Below are positions 1 through 11,762 of a stretch of 64,000 nt of DNA, in pieces. The translations under genes and the position numbers were made by a program. How positions within the stretch are numbered: the stretch's first letter is position 1; the number at the start of each line of letters is the position of its first letter. The notes under the pieces are model-generated. The model was not told the DNA's origin. It searched no databases and worked only from the letters and a program-made list of their open reading frames with translations. Source of the DNA: Henckelia pumila (taxonomy: Eukaryota; Streptophyta; Magnoliopsida; Lamiales; Gesneriaceae). Location: positions 168,703,716 to 168,767,715 of the forward strand of contig NC_133121.1 in the NCBI RefSeq assembly GCF_033568475.1, written 5' to 3'.

Positions 1-1604
1 ATATTCTAAACAGTTCCTAGTCGATTGAGCCGTCCGTAAATAAGGATAAGGATCGCTCGAGATTGAGACTAGCATTTGCGATGCCGAGTACCACGTTTCA
101 TTGGTATGGAACATAGATATGTTCAAAGCATGCAAATGGATATTCATACGATGAATGATCGAACTACCCTATCCGGACTTTCCAAGTGGTTATCACTTAT
201 CGAGTGGATAAAGTCCGCGGTTTTGGTTGTACACCATTAGTCCTTACTACTTGAAACATCATTGAGACTCTATATGCTAGTACTGTGCTTTGACTCGTTT
301 ACCGACTCTATTGGGGTCATCAGGTGTCGGGATTGGGTACAGTTACGATGCATATAGGAGTCGATGCTTTGTTGTCAAGGATTCACCACATACTTGCGAG
401 TGTGGATATCCTATGCAATCTGAGGAGATATTAGTGTGACGAATCTCTGGCCATAGTACATGATGTGTTTTAAGAAATGGTTTCTTAGTAGCACATGCGA
501 TGTCACTATTTGATCTTCAAGATGCATTGCATAGTTATCGAATCTCGAACGACTCTCGATTTACCAATGGTTGTTGATTCGATCGGGATATATGGATGAA
601 GGGACCGTACTGTACTCTAACCAAAATCTATTGGTTCTTGCAGGCACTATCAGTGATACCTAGGGAATCATGGGGCGATGTTGCTAGGCGCTCTTACCAT
701 GATTCGATGGGCAAGTCGGAAATTGTTGTTCCGAGTCACAAGGAGTTGTGAGCCCACAGCTAGCTGTATCCCTGAACCATTGAGGGTCACACAGAGTAAT
801 GGATTTTTAATCCCCGTTGAGATAGTTAAATTTAAAGAGTTAAATTTAATGAACAAAAAAGTGGGACTTCTTATTTAAGAGTAGAGGAGTAAGATTTCCT
901 AAAATGACATAAGGATGGGCATTTTTGGAAATCACTGAATACGGATTCAGAAAATTTATCTTGACTTTAAAAGATGCAGAAATGATTTCTGTGCACATTG
1001 GTGAAATTGGTTTATCAATCTGAGTCACGATGAATTTTATATTAATTTCTGAACATGCGGGCTTTGCTTGTCAGGCTTGAACTTATGACTAATGGGCCCT
1101 AAGCTGTTAGCAGCCCACATTATAAATAAGTTATTGCAGTATAGAAATTAGACAACAGAGGTCACAAAATATTTTTCGAAAACCCTAGCTGTTTTTATAC
1201 AGTGGCCGCCGCCCCTCCCTCTCTCTGTCGAAAAATTCCAGCCTGTGAATTTTGAATTTGCAGTCTGGTTTAACGGATCAAATTCGTTAATTCTCTTCGT
1301 AGAAACTTCTGATAGATTTTCTAGTGCAATCTATCAGAGGGATTAAATTTCCGTTCGTGGACCTGATTGAAGAATTGTTCGTCCATCAGTTCCTGGGATA
1401 TACAACAAGAGCAGAGTAATCTGTTGGTGTCCATAATCTCGTTTCGAGATTGGAGGTAAAAATTTAATTGTGATTTAATTTTTACACGCGCACAATTTAA
1501 TCGTAAAATTTTGATACCCATTATGGAATCGTTCCATATAAAATTTTTAAACTTCCGCTGCACCGGGTATCAATTCTGATTGATCTGAACACCGTTTTCC
1601 AACA
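1..1604 (+). repeat. right portion of a copia-type LTR (solo LTR or 3' LTR)
   Basis: No credible coding frame is seen. The right edge is sharp: the sequence ends in ...TTCCAACA at 1604, and from 1605 the DNA matches element A's other LTR from 8129 onward. A TATAAATA box at 1131-1138 precedes a leader-like stretch, and the last 60 bases resemble the ends of plant copia LTRs as I remember them. The block reads as an LTR inserted into element A's 5' LTR. Its left end is outside the window or not recognised, so solo LTR versus full element cannot be decided. The superfamily is an inference. Confidence 0.5.
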
Positions 1605-4012
1605 TTTTCATAGCTTTTGGTGTAGAAATCGGACCAAATCGAAGCAAATTTCCCTCGCTGAAATCGGTCTGAAATTTGTAGATCTACGCCGCCTCATTGC
1701 TCCGTTCCGGACGTGGCTTATATGGTTGGAATCGTCTTGCCGAGCTCTACAATCCTGCCAAATTTCATAATTTTTGGAGCAGTTTTGACATCGCCGCCAG
1801 ACGCTGCCGCGTCGCCGCCGTCTTCTCCGGCGAGCCACCGGCCGTTGACATGCTAACCACTTTCGATCGTCTCGACGTGATATATCCAAATATCCAAGTT
1901 TCGAGTTGTGATTCGAAATCGTTAAGCGGTGAGAGCGCAATTAAGTTTGATAATTTTTGGTCAAAGTTTGACCAGAGTTGACCAAGGTTGACTTTTGACC
2001 ATCATATGATTTTTCGCAGATCGAAAGCCCGTTGAGGATAATTAGAGGCAGATTATGGATTTGATCTTCCAGAATTGGATAATTATGAGATTTCCGAGTC
2101 CCGATATGCGCAATCGCAACCGTATTAGTTTTTTGTGTGTTTTAAACGCAAAGGCATGTTATACCTTTTCTTGCTCACACCGTTTAGATCAATATATTCA
2201 CTATTTTGGTTACTAAATTGTGTTGTTGCATATGTATGTGGATATGATAGCTCAAATTTTAACTCATGCATTATTCAAGTTTTTATGTATTATGGATGAT
2301 TTTTTCTGCCATGGCTAGGTCTTAGTTGGTGTTCACTGGTTGATGGTTGGATTAGGTCCCTTTGGGTGTTAGTTTAAGATGTCTTGAAATAGTGTCGGCT
2401 AGGTGAACAGTTGGATGATTGTAAGGATGGTATATCTAGCGGGCAGCTCAGGCAGGGCTCGGGCGAGTGGGTTGTTCGGGTCGGGTAAAGTGTACTAGGG
2501 TCATATGTTATGGTTTGGTTCCAGATTATTTTATTTTGGATCGGGTAATTTATTTAAAAGTCTAAGTGTTTAGTTTATTCATTGGATCGATTTTGTTATT
2601 GGGTCTAAGATGTTCATTGGGCTTAATTTAGTTATTGGGTCTAAAATGTTTATTGTGTTCAATTTATTTATTGGGCTTAGTTGTTTATTTGGGATAAAGT
2701 GTTATTTGGGATTGAATGAATTGATTTAGTTATTGAGCCAAGCTTATTGGGCTTAATATTTATTGGAGGTTTAATTTAATAATAGAGCTAAATATGTTAA
2801 TGAGCCTAAGTTGTTTAATTATTTGGTTGGGCTAAGTTAAAAGTTGGACTAAGTACTATTGAGTCAATCTAAGTCTGATTGGGTCATTTTAAGTGTGATT
2901 GAGCTAGTATAAGTATTTTTGGGCCAGTATAAATGTTAATGAGTCAGTCTAAGTTTATGGGCTTTAATTAAGGGGCAGCAACTCGAACTAGCCAGTGGAA
3001 AACAAAATAGTCCGTAAATATATATTTAATAGATGTATATATATATTTTGATATAAGTATGATTTTTATTATAAAGAATGAATTAAATATATATTTACTG
3101 GCAAAATTTTAAGAAAATGATATTTCTAAATTCATGATTCATGCATGTATTTTTATGATGAGATAACGGGCATGTAAAGAAAATATTTTTGGGAAGTTGA
3201 AGTGATTTGTGAGAAACACGGGACTGGAGGTTGGGATACCGGGCCCGATGACCTTTTCACTTACGATTATGAGCCTATGGATCCCCAAAGGTTGGGTGAA
3301 GTGGCATAGGGCGTTAGAGGTACACCCCACAGGCCGCCACCACGTACGATGGATTTAGATTAATCAATCGAATTAGGTTACACTTCATTGATATGACCCA
3401 CAGAAAATGATTTTTATGTTTATGACATGCCAATGCTTATGTTACGTATTATGATACGTATTATGTTATGATTTAGATTACGACGCAGTTTATGCATACG
3501 ATTTTACGATCATGCATGCATTAGAATCCTTAGGTTATTTTTATATACGTTATGTGCTTGCATGTGGTTTTATTTAGTAGTACTCGTTATTAAAGGTAGA
3601 GCATGCTGGGCCTTTAGGCACACTAGATCTAAATGGTGTGCAGGTGAGTTTTATGTTATTCTGGAGGTTGTGGTCCCGACTGGTGTGAAGACCTCTGTGC
3701 ATCCGTGGCGAGCTAGCACACCCGTGACCTTCGCTAGGTCATGTTTCAGTTGATTTAGTTTATGATGAGATATTTTATGTATTGAGCTATTTCCTGCACA
3801 TGTTTACTATTTCTCATTAGTTTGCATACTTTTGAGATTATAGCCGTTTTCATGGATTTTAACCTGTTCGAGTTTTTTTAAACTTTTAAGATGCAATCGA
3901 TTTTTATTATGCATTAAATTTTATAAAAATTTATTTTAAGTATAGATGCATATATGTATGGGCATATATGTAATAAAAATATTAAATTTCCTTCGAGTTT
4001 TGGTTCGTTTCA
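1605..4012 (+). repeat. element A 5' LTR, right 2.4 kb
   Basis: Near-identical to 8129-10556 of the 3' LTR, apart from scattered substitutions and small indels such as ten extra bases near 8574 in the 3' copy. It ends in CA at 4012, just before a primer-site relic. The left roughly 820 bp of this LTR (the counterpart of 7308-8128) is displaced to the left by the copia-type LTR insertion. Open frames around 1608-1981 are only LTR sequence; their twins occur at 8132-8505. Confidence 0.8.
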
Positions 4013-4015
4013 ATT

Positions 4016-4027
4016 TGGTATCATAAC
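4016..4027 (+). other. degenerate primer-binding site of element A
   Basis: TGGTATCATAAC lies 3 nt inside the 5' LTR. It resembles the initiator-Met tRNA-type site TGGTATCAGAGC seen in elements B and C, with changes in the last five positions. Confidence 0.6.
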
Positions 4028-4228
4028 AAGGTCCTTGGAGGGTTGGATAGCCTGCTACGTGGAGATCAGAAGTCGCACTACCAGTCTGTGAGTTTTAAAT
4101 GCTTTTAATTATGTTTTACGAATGAGACCCATGAGTTATTTTTCACTGAAATTCATGTTATAAGGCTTTTAAATTAAAATACATACCTATGCACTACGGT
4201 TGCGTGAGGGATTATTGGGAATTGCAGT

Positions 4229-5200
4229 ATGTCTCCGAGTCGCGTAGTTTGCGATGCGGGTAATCAGGATCCACCTTCTCCTCTACCTTCACCTGCAGCT
4301 CTACCACTTGCAGCTTTTGAGAGGGCCAGCATGAGCATGCTAGATAGTATCATGAGTTTACTTGAGCATCAGGCTGGACAGCTTAGGAGTGCGCACGAGG
4401 AGGACATCACTGAGAGGTTCTACAAGCAAGGATCGAAGGATTTTGCGTGGACCCGTGATCCACTTGTGGCTGAGGAGTAGATTCTAACGTTGTAGACGAT
4501 CTTTGCCTTCATGGGGTCCCAGAATGCTGATTGGGTCAGATGCACAATCTACATGTTAAAGGGTGATGCAACTCTCTGGTGGGAAGGCGCAGTGTCTGGT
4601 CTTGATCTGGCCAGCATGATTTGAAGGGATTTCAAGACGGATTTATTTGAAAAGTACTTCACAGAGGATGTGCGAGGCCATCTGATTCATGACTTCATGA
4701 GCCTTTGACAGGGAGACAGGACTGTGGCCAAGTATCTGAGGAAATTCGAGCGGGAGTGTCACTTCGTGCCCACGATTGCTACAATGGAGAGAGACTGCGG
4801 CATTTTTACTGGGAACTTGATGTCCGACATCGAGCTTATGTTTCCATGGCAGACGTGACGAAGCATAAGGTAGCGGTTAGTCGAGAGTACCAGTACGAGA
4901 AGGGGAGGAAGGAGATGCAAGATGATTTTCAGAAGGAGAGGCAGTTCTAGCAGTTATCTAGAGGACATTCTTGGCAGCAGCAGCAGCAGAGGCTGCAGGG
5001 CCAGCAGCATCATGGGACAGTTTCTCCTAGCACTGGAGGGGTACCTTTCTACAGACAGCGTCAGAGGCCTCATTCTAGAAAGTGTTTGGTTGGCTCAGGC
5101 AGGTGCTACCATTGCGAGGATCCAGAACAATTTCGTGGAACTGTCACAGGGCGAGGCAGACCACAGGGCGCTTGTCTGTGGTGTAGGCTGAGGATGCAGA
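4229..5200 (+). pseudogene. element A gag remnant
   Basis: An 83-codon open stretch (4229-4480) starts MSPSRVVCDAG and looks like a gag N-terminus. Beyond its stop, translated pieces keep gag-like features: LKGDATLWWEGA near 4556-4592, then FKTDLFEKYF, and CHFVPT near 4760. They are split by in-frame stops and frame changes. A broken zinc-knuckle-like piece (RCYHCEDPEQF) sits at about 5099-5131. The product would have been the nucleocapsid/capsid protein. No functional frame remains. Confidence 0.6.
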
Positions 5201-5439
5201 TCATGATACTTCTCTTATCGCGGATAGTCTTAATTTGCGTTCTTAAATTTCAGTTAATGGGATGCTTAGTTAAGATTTGCATTGGAAATCGCTTGACTAT
5301 TGTACTTGTGTTTTAGAAATGGATGTGTACGATGAGAATTGGGAATTGGTTGAATTAGCATGCTTAGGATTGAACTTAGGATGCTAATTGGTTGCTCTAG
5401 AGGAACGGCCTATATCTGTTAGGAAATATTTTGCGTACA

Positions 5440-7130
5440 GGGAAGATTAGCCTTAGAGGTATTGTTACGTTTGTGTTGCTAGATTATGGATCTACGCATT
5501 CTTTTACCTCTCAGTAGTTTTTGAGGATTTAGTAATTGTTTGCTATAGGTTATTAGATGCGAATGTTGGGTCGGAGAGAATGTTTTGAGAATTATCTTAG
5601 AGATTTGATTGACTGCTATTGAAGAATTCAGATTTCATTTTTCTCAGGAATCGTTGAGCCAAATGATTCGGGTGAAGGGTACTATTGAGAGATGAATTAG
5701 TTTGTTGCAGATATGAAATTTGGGAATTTGGTGATAGTCCTAATTGAATAATTAAGTATTGATTGACGTTTAGTTGATTTTGTGAGGGATTGGGAAGGTG
5801 ATTTTGGGATAGAAGAAAATCAGTTACGTGAGTCATTTTATCGATTCTTTCCGAAAATATTGGAATCATTCTTGTAGTTCATGCATTCCTTGATTCGCAT
5901 GACATTGTTCATTGAAGATTCAGTCAATTTGTCTTCGAATGATATTTCGGTTATGAATTTCGGAAATTCATATTTCTTGAGAACTTGAATTCTAAATCTG
6001 GACATGGATATTGATTTGGGTGAGTATTATTATTCTATTCCATTAGGATCTCAATTTTATTTTGTTGACATCGGATTACACCTTGGGATTTTATTTCATT
6101 TTCATTGAGTGCGTGCGGATTTCCTCGTGTGTAAGACACACTGACAACCTTGATTTTGATTTGTATTGATGATAGACATGATGTCATACCTGTTGACAGG
6201 TGATCATCTGATTTGATATTGATTGATTGGCTCGTATCCCTTGTTCATGGAGCCTTGAATTGATTCGCTCACCCCTTGTATTAGACTGCAAACGAGTTTT
6301 TTCCTTTTTGCAGATTTTTTTTCCAGATTATTGTATTTTGATATTATTCTGAACCATGTCTCTTCGATTTCGATTTGATTATGACCCAGCAAATTATTTA
6401 TTGAGCTGAGTTATACTGAACGTCGTCTTGACATTATTTTGGCTCGTAACTGATAGTGATTGATAGCACCATTAGAATTTAGTGTTTGGCGGATACCAGT
6501 TAGAATCATGAGACTATTGATATCAAGGATTGTAGTATTTTGAGTTAGAATTTTTAAGCAGATTCGTAGTCAATTCGAATAGATATGTCTTGATCTGATT
6601 TGATCATCAGAAGAGTTTATATGCAGCTTTGGGGAAAGTTATTGATCAGTACTGATTTTCATCCCCAGAAAAATGGACAGTAGAGCGGGTTATTCAGATT
6701 ATCGAGGATTTGTTGAGAGTCTGTTTGATTAATTTCAGGACTCTTGGGAGTCGAGACTACCTTTAGTGGAGTTCACTTATAACATCAGTTATCAGAAGTT
6801 TATAGGTATGGTTCTATGTGAAAATCTTTACGGGAGAAGGTGTGGATCTCCCGTGCATTGAGACGTTGTTGACAAGAAGATTCCTTTAGGGTTCGAGTTA
6901 GTTCAGCAGACTTCAGACGTCGTGGTTTGGATTCGAGATAGGTTGAGAACCGCACAGACTCGTTAGAAGAGTTATGCTGACCGACGACTACGAGACCTCG
7001 AGTTTGCTGTTGGAGAGCATGTGTTTGTGAGGATTGCGCCCATGAAGGGCGTGATGTGTTATGGATATGAGCCTCTGCAGTTGGCATCAGACTTGTCGTC
7101 CGCGGAACGACTAGAGCATATCTTAGCACG
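5440..7130 (+). pseudogene. element A protease and integrase remnants
   Basis: At about 5477-5510 one frame reads LLDYGSTHSF, an aspartic-protease motif whose usual Thr is Tyr. Around 6600-7130, pieces correspond to the end of an integrase core and its C-terminal part: KSLYAALGKV near 6607, DFHPQKNGQ near 6655 with the following Ser-Glu destroyed by a small deletion and stop, then pieces such as LYGRRCGSP and VGEHVFVRIAPMKG. Between the protease (5.5 kb) and integrase (about 6.4 kb) I find no reverse transcriptase or RNase H motif. That domain seems deleted or decayed beyond recognition. Confidence 0.55.
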
Positions 7131-7307
7131 GGAGGAGCAGATACTTAGAACGCGAGTTTTTTTTCCCTTGGTCAAGGTCCGGTGTTAAAATCAGTCAGAG
7201 GAGGAGGCTCTCTCGGAGGCCAAGGTCGTTATGCGGACGTATTGTCCAGAGCTTATCGGTATTTACTCCAATTTCGAGGACGAAATTCCATTTAAGGAGG
7301 GGAGAGT

Positions 7308-10300
7308 TGTAACGTCCAAAAATTTATTATCGAATTAATTGGTAATTAAAATAATTATTGAGTTGGAAAAAAATAATTATTACTGCCAAATGAGTTATAG
7401 AGTGTATTTACAAAATACACGTGCCAATTAGTCAATGAGTTTGACTATTTCTGAATATCTGATAATATTGGCATTTTGAGATAATTATTGAGATAATGAA
7501 AATAAAAATAATTATTTATGCCAGATAATTTAATTTTAAAAGAATAATAATAATATTTGACTGAGCTGACCAGTCAGAGTTCAAGTTTGACGCAATAATT
7601 GTTGGAATATATTTTGAGTCCAATTGACTAGTCAAAGTCAATAATTTTAGAAATGGTATTAATTGATGTTGGGTATGTGTATCAGAAAAATATCAGGTTG
7701 GGGAATAATTTTACCATTTGAGTATCAAATAAATTGGTCCGGGTCAGGAAATTATCGAGTTGCTATAAATAGCAATACACACACTAAAACACCATAAAGA
7801 AAACACAGATATCAAAAATTTTGCCCCAATTTTCGAATTTTCTAATTGGCACTGTAGCAGTCCACGTTTTTTATTTTCCGGCCATTCACCGGAGCTCCGA
7901 TCGAAGATCCGAATGGTCAAGTTGTATCTAAGATCAAGACGAATCTATTGGTATAAAGAAATTGACAATCAGACGGTTGGATCATCGAAAAAGTGAGAAA
8001 GAACAGACTAGTTTCGCGCGGTACTGTTCATCGTCTTCCTCGATATGATTTTCGTGATTTTAGGCTCGATTTTGGTGGATTTTGAGGTGTTACTAGATTC
8101 TTAATGCTGTGTAGAACATTTCCTAAGCTTTTCATAGCTTTTGGTGTAGAAATCGGACCAAATCGAAGCAAATTTCCCTCGCCGGAATCGGTCTAAAATT
8201 TGTAGATCTAAGCCGCCTCGTTGCTCCGTTTTGTGCGTGGCTTATATGGTTGGAATAATCTCGCCAAGCTCTACAATCCTGCCAAATTTCATAATTTTTG
8301 GAGTAGTTTTGACATCGCCGCCAAACGCCGCCACGTCGCCGCCGTCTTCTCCGGCGAGCCACCGGCCGTTGACATGCTAACCACTTTCGATCGTCTCGAC
8401 GTGATATATCCAAATATCCAAGTTTCGAGTTGTGATTCGAAATCGTTAAGCGGTGAGAGCGCAATTAAGTTTGATAATTTTTTGTCAAAGTTTGACCAGA
8501 GTTGACCAGGGTTGACTTTTGACCATCATATGATTTTTCGCAGATCGAAAGCCCGTTGAGGATAATTAGAGGCAGAAATAAGCAGATTATGGATTTGATC
8601 TTCCAGAATTGGATAATTATGAGATTTCCGAGTCCCGATATGCGCAACCGCAATCGTATTAGTTGTTTGTATGTTTTAAACGCAAAGGCATGTTATACCT
8701 TTTCTTGCTCACACCATTTAGATCAATATATTCACTATTTTGTTTATTAAATTGTGTTGTTGCATATGTATGTGGATATGATAGCTCAAATTTTAACTCA
8801 TGCATTATTCACGTTTTTATGTATTGTGGATGATTTTTTCTGCCATGGCTAGGTCTTAGTTGGTGTTCACTGGTTGATGGTTGGATTAGGTCCCTTTGGG
8901 TGTTGGTTTAAGATGTCTTGAAATAGTTTCGGCTAGGTGAACAGTTGGATGATTGTAAGGATGGTATATCTAGCGGGCAGCTCAGGTAGGGCTCGGGCGA
9001 GTGGATTGTCCGGGTCGGGTAAAGTGTACTAGGGTCATATGTTATGGTTTGGTTCCGGATTATTTTATTTTGGGTCGGGTAATTTATTTAAGAGTCTAAG
9101 TGTTTAGTTTATTCATTGGATCGATTTTGTTATTGGGTCTAAGATGTTCATTGGGCTTAATTTAGTTATTGGGTCTAAAATGTTTATTGTGTTCAATTTA
9201 TTTATTGGGCTTAGTTGTTTATTTGGGATAAAATATTATTTGGGATTGAATGAATTGATTTAGTTATTGAGCCAAGCTTATTGGGCTTAATATTTATTGG
9301 AGGTTTAATTTAATAATAGAGCTAAATATGTTAATGAGCCTAAGTTGTTTAATTATTTGGTTGGGCTAAGTTAAAAGTTGGACTAAGTACTATTGTGTCA
9401 ATCTAAGTCTGATTGGATCATTTTAAGTGTGATTGAGCTAGTATAAGTATTTTTGGGCCAGTATAAATGTTAATGAGTCAGTCTAAATTTATGGGCTTTA
9501 GTTAAGGGGCAGCAACTCGAACTAGCCAGTAAAAAACAAAATAGTCCGTAAATATATATTTAATAGATGTATATGTATATTTTGATATAAGTATGATTTT
9601 TATTATGAAAAATGAATTAAGTATATATTTACGGGCAAAATTTTAAGAAAATGATATTTCTAAGTTCATGATTTATGCATGTATTTTTATGATGAGATAA
9701 CGGGCATGTAAAGAAAATATTTTTGGGAAGTTGAAGTGATTTGTGACAAACACGGGACTTGAGGTCGGGATACCGGGCCCGATGACCTTTCCACTTACGA
9801 TTATGGGCCTATGGATCCCCAAAAGTTGAGTGAAGTGGCATAGGGCGTTAGGGGTACACCCCACAGGCCGCCACCACGTACGATGGATTTAGATTGATCA
9901 ATCGAATTAGGTTACACTTCACTGATATGACCCACAAAAAATGATTTTTATGTTTATGACATGCCAATGCTTATGTTACGTATTATGATATGTATTATGT
10001 TATGATTTAGATTACGACGCAGTTTATGCATACGATTTTACGATCATGCATGCATTAGAATCCTCAGGTTATTTTTATATACGTTATGTGCTTGCATGTG
10101 GTTTTATTTAGTAGTACCCATTATTAAAGGTAGAGAATGCTGGGCCTTTAGGCTCACTAGATCTAAATGGTGTGCAGGTGAGTTTTATGTTATTCAGGAG
10201 GTTGTGGTCCCGACTGGTGGTGAAGACCTCTGTGCATCCGTGGCGAGCTAGCACACTCGTGACCTTCGCTAGCTCATGTTTCAGTTGATTTAGTTTATGA

Positions 10301-10556
10301 TGAGATATTTTATGTATTGAGCTATTTTCCGCACGTGTTTACTATTTCTCATTAGTTTGCATACTTTTGAGATTATAGCCGTTTGCATGGATTTTAACAT
10401 GTTCGAGAGTTTTTAAACTTTTAAGATGCAATCGATTTTTATTATGCATTAAATTTTATGAAAATTTATTTTAAGTATAGATGCATATATGTATGGGCAT
10501 ATATGTATGGGCATATATGTAATAAAAAAAATTCCTTCGAGTTTTGGTTCGTTTCA
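7308..10556 (+). repeat. element A 3' LTR (3249 bp)
   Basis: It follows the purine-rich tract at 7291-7306 (AAGGAGGGGAGAG core) and the ACGAAATTC signature common before gypsy 3' LTRs. It begins TGTAACGTCC and ends ...TTCGTTTCA. A TATAAAT box lies at 7764-7770, leaving about 2.7 kb of R/U5. Its right 2.4 kb matches 1605-4012. The length is unusually large for Ty3/gypsy and about equals the whole internal region. Confidence 0.85.
7764..7770 (+). promoter_or_regulatory. TATA box in element A 3' LTR
   Basis: TATAAAT sits 457 nt into the LTR and is followed by an A/C-rich start region. This is the expected position of the LTR promoter; activity is inferred only. Confidence 0.45.
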
Positions 10557-11684
10557 CCAGGTGTCTAAATGGCTCAGACAAGTGGCAGTTCGGACCGTCC
10601 GAACTCTGCCTATAAATAAGCCCTCCAAAATTCAGAATTTTCCCACCAATTCAAGTTTTCTCTCTCGGTATTTAGTGTATTCTAGGGGTTTTGGGGTTTT
10701 TCCAGCCTTCCTAGGCTTGGTCCGGAGGTTGGCCAGGTGCTCCGGGGTTGCGGCGGAGCGGTGCCCAAGTTCTGGGGCAGTCGTCATCAGCGGGCTGAAA
10801 ACGGACGCAGGTATAGCTCTGGCTCCTTATAGTAAATAGAAAGTATGTTATAGCGTAGTTAAGGCTTTTAGAATAAGATTATAATGCATGAGTACTTTGC
10901 ATTGTAGTGCGGATTATAGGCTTGGACATAGTGCTGGTCTAGCTTGCCTAGTTTATGAGGTACGGAAGTATTATTCGAGATATCCAGATTGAGTATGCAT
11001 GTATTATGTGTTTGCATGATTTATGTGATTTCATGTTTTATATGCCTTTATATACAGCATGTCATGACTGTATGTTGCATACACGAGCATATTGAGCATT
11101 TATCTTAGAGGTATCCTGTAGTAGGGCGCTCATCCTACCCGTTTGTTTGGATGGTTGGATACGTAAGTTTTGTGTTAGGTCACCTTTATGGTTGGACACT
11201 TGTACTAGTATCAGGTCACCATTATCCACTAGGTATATGAGCCACCTCCTGATGCGACGGCGCAACATGTTATATACCCTGGGCCCAGTCTATGAGCTAG
11301 TTTCTAGACCTGAGAGTTTTGGTACCCTGTACACTTGCATGCATGCACACATAACACCGTATACTCATACTCTTGTACTGAGCTTATCATGCTCACGTCC
11401 CGTACTTTGTTGTATCTGGACACCCTATTCCATGGGGCAGGTCTGCGGTTGGACGATGCGGGTGGTTCCAGGAGAGCTTAGACGATGGAGGATCAGCAGG
11501 GTTATTGTCTAGGCTTTTGTTTTGTGATGTATTTGGGTTAATACACTGGTTTATTTCAATATGGTTGTAAACAATATTTTATTGTTGTTTAAGTTTTCCG
11601 CTGTTTAAATTCTGATTTATTTAATTAAGTTAAATGCATGCTTAAGCTTCTGATTAGTAGGTGATCACGGTGCGGGTCACTACA
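10557..11684 (+). repeat. element B 5' LTR, right part
   Basis: Aligns with 16597-17679 of the 3' LTR, including TATAAATA at 10611 and the terminal ...GCGGGTCACTACA. The first roughly 284 bp of the LTR are absent because element A inserted here. Unlike the 3' LTR it keeps about 40 extra bp near 11510-11560. Confidence 0.85.
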
Positions 11685-11688
11685 TTTA

Positions 11689-11700
11689 TGGTATCAGAGC
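11689..11700 (+). other. primer-binding site of element B
   Basis: TGGTATCAGAGC, 4 nt after the LTR end. This is the initiator-Met tRNA-complementary site typical of plant LTR retrotransposons. Confidence 0.8.
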
Positions 11701-11762
11701 ATGCATAGTAATCTTGGGATTTAGATCGTTGGAATTGGGTTTAACCTTTGATCATCGTGTAG

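Larger units (their letters stand above)
1605..10556 (+). mobile_element. element A: decayed Ty3/gypsy retrotransposon with very long LTRs
   Basis: Visible parts are the right 2.4 kb of the 5' LTR (1605-4012), a primer-site relic (4016-4027), a broken internal region (4028-7290), a polypurine tract before 7308 and a full 3' LTR (7308-10556). The internal region is only about 3.3 kb and has lost any recognisable reverse transcriptase, so the copy cannot be autonomous. The base after the 3' LTR resumes in the middle of element B's LTR (10557 matches 16597 onward), so A inserted into B. The left target-site copy lies outside the window. Confidence 0.75.

Noticed and set aside
1..1604. Idea that A's 5' LTR is chimeric by recombination
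   Set aside because: The junction is sharp, occurs at a typical LTR terminus (...CCAACA), and A's sequence simply resumes; an inserted LTR explains it better.
1605..1981. Open frames on both strands (Arg-rich on minus, 94 codons on plus) that recur at 8132-8505
   Set aside because: They are the two LTRs of element A; the recurrence reflects LTR identity, not a conserved gene.
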